DNA from: Chloroflexota bacterium
GTDB lineage: Bacteria > Chloroflexota > UBA6077 > FW602-bin22
Direction: 5' to 3'
Assembly: GCA_004297775.1 (NCBI GenBank)
Contig: SCUE01000035.1
Location: 62,001 to 126,000, forward strand
DNA length: 64,000 nt
Positions 59,735-64,000 of this stretch are shown piece after piece. The notes beneath the pieces are model-generated. The model worked only from the letters and a program-made list of their open reading frames with translations, was not told where the DNA came from and did not search any database. Within the stretch, counting starts at the first letter, position 1. Every line of letters begins with the position of its first letter. The translations under genes and the position numbers were made by a program.

Positions 59735-61133
59735 CTAACCCTTGAAGTGGGCATCACCCTTTTCCTTGATGGTCTTGGCGACAGCGGCGGCGTCGGCCTT
59801 GTTGTTCCAGAGAAGGTCCATGCTCGGCGTGACCGTCTCACGGAACGCCTGCGGCCACTTGACGTGGACCGGGTCCCGCACGACGTAGCCCTGCGCCTGC
59901 ACGAAGCCCTTGGCATTTTTGGGACGTTCGGGGTTCACGAATTCCTTGGAATTCGCGACGGCCGGGCGGGAAGGTGTCGTGCCCCCCCACGGCGACTTCT
60001 TGCAGCTGCGCCTTCTCAGACGTGATGTGCTTCAGAAACTTCCAGGCCTGATCGGGGTTCTTGCTTGCGCCGGTGATCGCCCAGGCGATGCCGCCACCGC
60101 CAGTGCCGCGCTTGCCGCCCTTGCCGACCGGAATTGGCGCGACATCCCAGTTCATCTTGTCGAATCGGCGGTAGGCCGACGCTGATGTCGGGTTGTCGAT
60201 CACCATCGCGACCTTGCCGGTCCCGAAGAAGTTCTGCATGCCCATGTCCGCGTCGGCATCAGGCGTCGGCGCGACCTTGTGCTTGTAGATCAGGTCCTGC
60301 ATGAACTGGAGTGATTCGACCGCCGCCGGCTGGGTCAGCGCGACGTCGGTCGCGACGCCCCGACCATCCCTGTTCACCACCACGCCACCGTTCGAGTACA
60401 CGAACGTGGCCCACGGGCGCCAGGCGCGATTGACCAGCACGCCCCATTGGGTCGTCTTGCCGCCCTCCTGGAGCGTCAGCGCCCGGGCGGTCTCGAGATA
60501 CTTCTCAAAGGTCCAGGTCTTGTCCTCCCAGTCGGTCGGCGGAAGTGGGACCTTGGCCTTCTCGAAGAGGTCGATGTTGTAGTAGACGTTCTGATTGCCG
60601 TAGTCGCGCGGCAGCGCCCAGAGCTTGCCCTCCCAGCGGTTCAGTTCGACCGCCTGGGGCAGGAAGCTCTCAATGTCGTACTTGTCAACCTTGATGTAGT
60701 CGTCGATCGCATGAACGAGCTTCCGCTCGACGGCCGCGTTGACCGGCACGATCTCCTGGTAGAGAATGAAGAGGTCAGGCGGAGTGCCGCCGGCGATGAG
60801 CGTGATGACCTTGTCGGTCATCGGCTGGCCGCCGACGACCGTAACCGTCTCGGCCGCGATCCCTGGATTCGCGGCGCTGAATTCCTTGGCGTAGTTCTCG
60901 TAGACCTTCTGATTCGCGCCGCCGATGCCGTTGTAGAGCGAGAGCTTGACCGCGTCCGCCTTGACCGGCGCGGCCGCGGCCGGCTTCGGCGCCTCGACTG
61001 GCTTTGCAACCTCGGCTGGCTTGGCCGGTTCGGCCGCCTTTGCCGGCTCGGTCGGCTTCGCGGTTGGACCGCAGGCAACCAGTGCGACCGTGCCTGCCCA
61101 CGCCAAGAAACTGCGTCGCGAGAGTATTTTCAT
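59735..61133 (-). pseudogene. Sugar-binding lipoprotein gene with a homopolymer frameshift
   Basis: A solute-binding protein of about 465 residues. ATG 61133 overlaps the permease stop (ATGA) and begins a lipoprotein signal (LSRRSFLAWAGTVALVAC); the mature start is Lys/Ala/Pro-rich. The main part (YNGIGGANQKVYENYAKEFS, TPPDLFILYQEIVPVN, EKYLETARALTLQEGGKTTQ) is intact. At 59982-59988 a run of seven G (minus strand) shifts the frame; removing one base restores VANSKEFVNPERPKNAKGFV and the rest to the stop at 59735. A sequencing error or phase variation are both possible. Confidence 0.85.
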
Positions 61134-61966
61134 CCTTTCACTCCTGTGAATACGATCCCTTGAATGAAATAGCGTTGTCCGAAGAAGAACACCACCAGGA
61201 TCGGCAGCATCACGACCAGCGCCGCCGCCATCACGAGGTGCCATTCCGGCCCGTGCTCGCTCTGGAAGGCGCGCAGCCCGAGCGCGATTGTGAAATTCGT
61301 CTTCGAGTGCAGGTAGATCAGCGGCGCCAGGAACTCGTTCCAGGTTGTGTTGAACACGAATACCGTTACCGCCATGAGCGCCGGCCGCGACAGCGGCAGG
61401 ATGATTCGCCAGAAGATCCCGAAACTCGAGCAGCCGTCGATTCGGGCCGCGTCGTCCAACTCCCGCGGGATGCTCATGAAGAACTGGCGCAGGAGGAACG
61501 TCATAAACGGCCCGCCGAAGAAGTTCGGCAGAATCAGCGGCACGAATGTGTCGATCCAGCCCAGTTCCTTCCAGATCACGAATTGCGGTATCAGCGTCAC
61601 CTGCGGCGGCAGCATCAGCGTCGCGACCATCACGATAAAGAGCGTGTCCCGTCCCCACCAGCGCAGCCGCGCGAACGCGAACGCGACCAGCGAGCACGAC
61701 AGCAGCTTGCCGGTGATGTCCAGCCCGGTTATCAGCGACGTGTTGAAGAAGTAGAGGTGGAACGGCACGAACGTCAGCGCTTCGACGCAGTTGTCCCATT
61801 TGGGAGGAATCGGCACCCATACCGGGGGGTACACGAACAGGTCGCCGTACGGCTTCAGCGACGTCGAGAGCGCAAAAGCCATCGGCATCAGCACCGCCGC
61901 CAGCCCGCCCAGCAGAGCCAGGTGGAGCGCCGTATGGCCGAGTTGCCGCTGCGCCGCTCGGGTCAC
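61130..61966 (-). CDS. Sugar ABC transporter permease (MalG type)
   Basis: A 278-residue inner-membrane permease of the CUT1 family: a signature helix near FALSTSLKPYGDLFVYPP and the EAA loop RELDDAARIDGCSSFGIFWR followed by IILPLSRPALMAVTVFVFN. GTG 61966 overlaps the upstream permease stop as GTGA, and its own stop overlaps the binding-protein ATG. Together with permease 1 and the binding protein it imports a sugar or sulfated sugar; the ATPase gene is not in the window. Confidence 0.93.
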   Translation of the reverse strand: MTRAAQRQLGHTALHLALLGGLAAVLMPMAFALSTSLKPYGDLFVYPPVWVPIPPKWDNCVEALTFVPFHLYFFNTSLITGLDITGKLLSCSLVAFAFARLRWWGRDTLFIVMVATLMLPPQVTLIPQFVIWKELGWIDTFVPLILPNFFGGPFMTFLLRQFFMSIPRELDDAARIDGCSSFGIFWRIILPLSRPALMAVTVFVFNTTWNEFLAPLIYLHSKTNFTIALGLRAFQSEHGPEWHLVMAAALVVMLPILVVFFFGQRYFIQGIVFTGVKG

Positions 61967-62910
61967 CGCTTCTCCCCTTCGTAGTGCACCCACGAGCGGG
62001 CCGATCGGAAGATAAGTAGCGTCAACACCAGGATGTAGAAGAAGAGCACCCAGGCCAGCGCCGAGGCGTAGCCCATCTTGAAGTACTGAAAGGCGTTCCG
62101 GTACAGGTAGAGCACGTAGAAGAGCGTGGCGTCGTTTGGCCCACCGTCCGTCATGACATACGGCTGGGTGAAGACCTGTAGGGCCGCGATCACGCCCGTG
62201 ACCAACTGGAAGAAAAGCGTCGGTGTCATCAGCGGCACGGTGATGTGCCAGAGGCGCGACCCCCAGCCCGCCCCGTCGACCTCGGCCGCCTCGTAGAACT
62301 CGCTCGGGATGCCCTGCAACCCGGCAAGGTAGATCACCATCCCCCCGCCGACCGCCCAGAGGCTCATGATCACGAGCGACGGGAGCGCCCACGCCTCGTC
62401 GGTCAGCCAGCGCGGCCCCTCGATGCCGATGTAACCAAGGAAGAGGTTCGCCAGACCGAAGTTGCCCGAGAACACCCAGCGCCACAGCAGCGCGACCGCC
62501 ACGCCGGAGAGGACCGACGGCATGAAGTAGGCGGTCCGGTAGAAGCGCAGCCCGCCGATCCCCGAGTTCAGCATCATTGCCAAGGCCATCCCGAATATCA
62601 CATGCGACGGCACGGCGATGACGGCGTACGCGGTTGTCACCCGGAGCGCGTGCAGCACCAGCGGATCGCCGCCCGAGATCATCCGCCAGTTGTCCAGGCC
62701 AGCCCACCGAGGCTCGTTGATCAGGTCCCAGGTCGTGAACGCCATCACGGCCGAGAAGAGCATCGGCCCCGCTGTGAAGAAGAGGAAGCCGACGATCCAC
62801 GGTGACGCGAAGAGCCAGCCCTCGACGTGCCGGCCGATCCGGCGGCGCAGCCGGACCCGCGCCTGGACTGCCGCGCGCGGCGTTGCCGTGACGCTCATCA
62901 GGGGCTGCAT
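61963..62910 (-). CDS. Sugar ABC transporter permease (MalF type)
   Basis: A 315-residue inner-membrane permease of the CUT1 family with six hydrophobic segments; the EAA loop is LQGIPSEFYEAAEVDGAGWG followed by SRLWHITVPLMTPTLFFQLV. It is the first gene of the minus-strand locus (permease 1, permease 2, binding protein, sulfatase, maturase), all with overlaps or short gaps. About 106 bp separate it from the divergent sulfatase, which should hold both promoters. Confidence 0.93.
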   Translation of the reverse strand: MQPLMSVTATPRAAVQARVRLRRRIGRHVEGWLFASPWIVGFLFFTAGPMLFSAVMAFTTWDLINEPRWAGLDNWRMISGGDPLVLHALRVTTAYAVIAVPSHVIFGMALAMMLNSGIGGLRFYRTAYFMPSVLSGVAVALLWRWVFSGNFGLANLFLGYIGIEGPRWLTDEAWALPSLVIMSLWAVGGGMVIYLAGLQGIPSEFYEAAEVDGAGWGSRLWHITVPLMTPTLFFQLVTGVIAALQVFTQPYVMTDGGPNDATLFYVLYLYRNAFQYFKMGYASALAWVLFFYILVLTLLIFRSARSWVHYEGEKR

Positions 62911-63016
62911 CCTACGCCAGACTTTCGGCCGACTCCAATGGCCGACCTATCGCAGATGTCTCATGAGAGTCTCATGCGCCTTGACGCCGTCCGACTGACC
63001 CGGTTAGTGTGCGGCA

Positions 63017-64000
63017 GTGGCCGACCAACCGAACGTCCTCGTCGTGCTCTCCGACCAGCAGCGGTGGGACACGGTCGGATCGTATGGCTGCCCGCTGGAT
63101 CTGACGCCGAACCTGGACGCATTGGCGGCCCGTGGCGTGCGCTTCGAGCACGCGTTTACGTGCCAGCCGGTCTGCGCTCCGGCGCGCGGGTGCCTCCAGA
63201 CTGGCAAGTACGCGACCGCCCACGGCGTCTACCGCAACGGCATCCCGTTGCCCGAGACCGAGCGCACGCTCGCGCATGCTTTCGGCGATGCCGGGTACGC
63301 GACCGGCTACACCGGCAAGTGGCACCTCGCCGACACGCGTGACGGCCCCATTCCGCCCGAGCGGCGCGGCGGCTACCGCGACCACTGGATCGCCGCCGAC
63401 CTGCTCGAATTCACCTCGCACCCCTACGAGGGGCGCCTGTTCGGCGCGGATATGGAAGAGGTGCGCTTCGAAGGCTATCGCGTCGACGCGACGACCGATC
63501 TGGCGCTTCAGTTCGTCGAGCGTCGCCACGACCGGCCGTTCTACCTCTTCGTCTCCTACCTCGAGCCGCACCACCAGAACGACTTGAACCGCTTCGTCGC
63601 GCCGGACGGCTACGCCGATCGCTACCGGAGCGCCTGGGTACCCGGCGACCTTGAGAGCCGGCCCGGCGACTGGCCGTCGCAGTTGGCCGACTACTTCGGC
63701 ATGTGCCGCTCGATCGACGAGAACCTCGGTCGCTTGCTCGCGGCCGTGCCGGAGAACACCATCATCCTGTACACCTCCGACCACGGCTGCCACTTCCGGA
63801 CCCGTAACGCCGAGTACAAGCGAAGCTGCCACGAGTCGTCGATCCGCATCCCGGCCGTGATCGCCGGACCAGGCATCGCGCGCGGTCGGGTCGTCGAGCA
63901 AATCGTCAGTCTGGTCGACTTTCCGCCGACGCTGCTCGACGCGGCTGGCCTTCCGGTGGCGCCGACGATGCAGGGTCGCACACTGGCGCCGCTCTGGCGC
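63017..64000 (+). CDS. Sulfatase (formylglycine-dependent), partial at the window end
   Basis: The first 328 residues of a sulfatase that runs past the end of the window. NVLVVLSDQQRWDTVGSYGC, the Cys-type motif FTCQPVCAPARGCLQTGKYA (C-x-P-x-R), the His/Lys TGYTGKWHLAD and IILYTSDHGCHFRTRNAEYK are seen. GTG 63017 was chosen because it directly precedes the first strand. It is divergent from the sugar importer and sulfatase operon and is probably activated by the maturase at 57003. Confidence 0.93.
   Translation, partial: MADQPNVLVVLSDQQRWDTVGSYGCPLDLTPNLDALAARGVRFEHAFTCQPVCAPARGCLQTGKYATAHGVYRNGIPLPETERTLAHAFGDAGYATGYTGKWHLADTRDGPIPPERRGGYRDHWIAADLLEFTSHPYEGRLFGADMEEVRFEGYRVDATTDLALQFVERRHDRPFYLFVSYLEPHHQNDLNRFVAPDGYADRYRSAWVPGDLESRPGDWPSQLADYFGMCRSIDENLGRLLAAVPENTIILYTSDHGCHFRTRNAEYKRSCHESSIRIPAVIAGPGIARGRVVEQIVSLVDFPPTLLDAAGLPVAPTMQGRTLAPLWR

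Overview
The window is about 64 kb of high-GC bacterial chromosome with dense short operons on both strands. No rRNA, tRNA, CRISPR array or intact transposase was recognised. Frequent GTG/TTG starts, GTGA/ATGA gene overlaps, an LLM-family (F420-type) oxidoreductase beside an FmdB zinc ribbon, a phosphoketolase plus acetate kinase pair, sugar ABC transporters, sulfatases and several start codons placed exactly 6 nt after a -10 hexamer (leaderless transcripts) together suggest a soil or water Chloroflexota-like lineage. This assignment is an inference from gene content; no marker gene here proves it.

Layout. 0-3.4 kb: exopolysaccharide genes (GT4 glycosyltransferase, polyprenyl-phosphate sugar transferase, Wzz-type protein). 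3.6-9.3 kb: first accessory block, with a DarG-like macrodomain gene convergent with a DarT-like (DUF4433) gene, two small genes upstream of darT, an unrecognised winged-helix-like protein, a PIN gene with an unknown partner, and a vapBC pair. 9.3-14.4 kb: ABC-2 exporter with a GNAT-fusion protein, preceded by an attenuator-like leader. 14.5-17.4 kb: decayed parDE-like locus, AbrB/PIN pair, acetate kinase, Phd-like antitoxin. 17.4-29.7 kb: phosphoketolase, a lipoprotein binding protein, RNase Z-like hydrolase, malate/lactate-type dehydrogenase, a CaCA exchanger under a yybP-ykoY (manganese) riboswitch, LLM oxidoreductase and FmdB, a histidine kinase/response regulator pair, and a phosphotransferase-fold protein with a degenerate active site. 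29.8-34.8 kb: four paralogous small helical proteins, three with a CxxCH motif, interleaved with anmK and a NarL-type regulator. 35-42.5 kb: Rrf2 regulator, FAH hydrolase, sulfatase, a helicase with a nested DnaQ-type exonuclease, small unknown genes.

43-57 kb is a defence and toxin-antitoxin island: PIN/antitoxin pair, a scrapyard of fragments (helicase tail, frameshifted HicA, duplicated HNH piece), an HNH protein, a type III restriction-modification pair, a TIR pseudogene, a DUF6932 nucleotidyltransferase-like gene coupled to an XRE-ATPase fusion, an intact TIR protein, a MerR/excisionase-like protein, and a DUF433 antitoxin whose usual PIN-like toxin appears cut after about seven codons and replaced by an HEAGH metalloprotease. 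Three short imperfect duplications mark recombination in this island.

57-64 kb is a sulfatase/sugar-uptake locus: two permeases, a binding protein carrying a homopolymer frameshift, a sulfatase and its radical-SAM maturase with a SEC-C tail on the minus strand, and a divergent sulfatase that runs off the window. The best leads for undescribed biology are the XRE-ATPase/DUF6932/TIR cassette, the CxxCH paralogue cluster and the convergent DarT/DarG arrangement.
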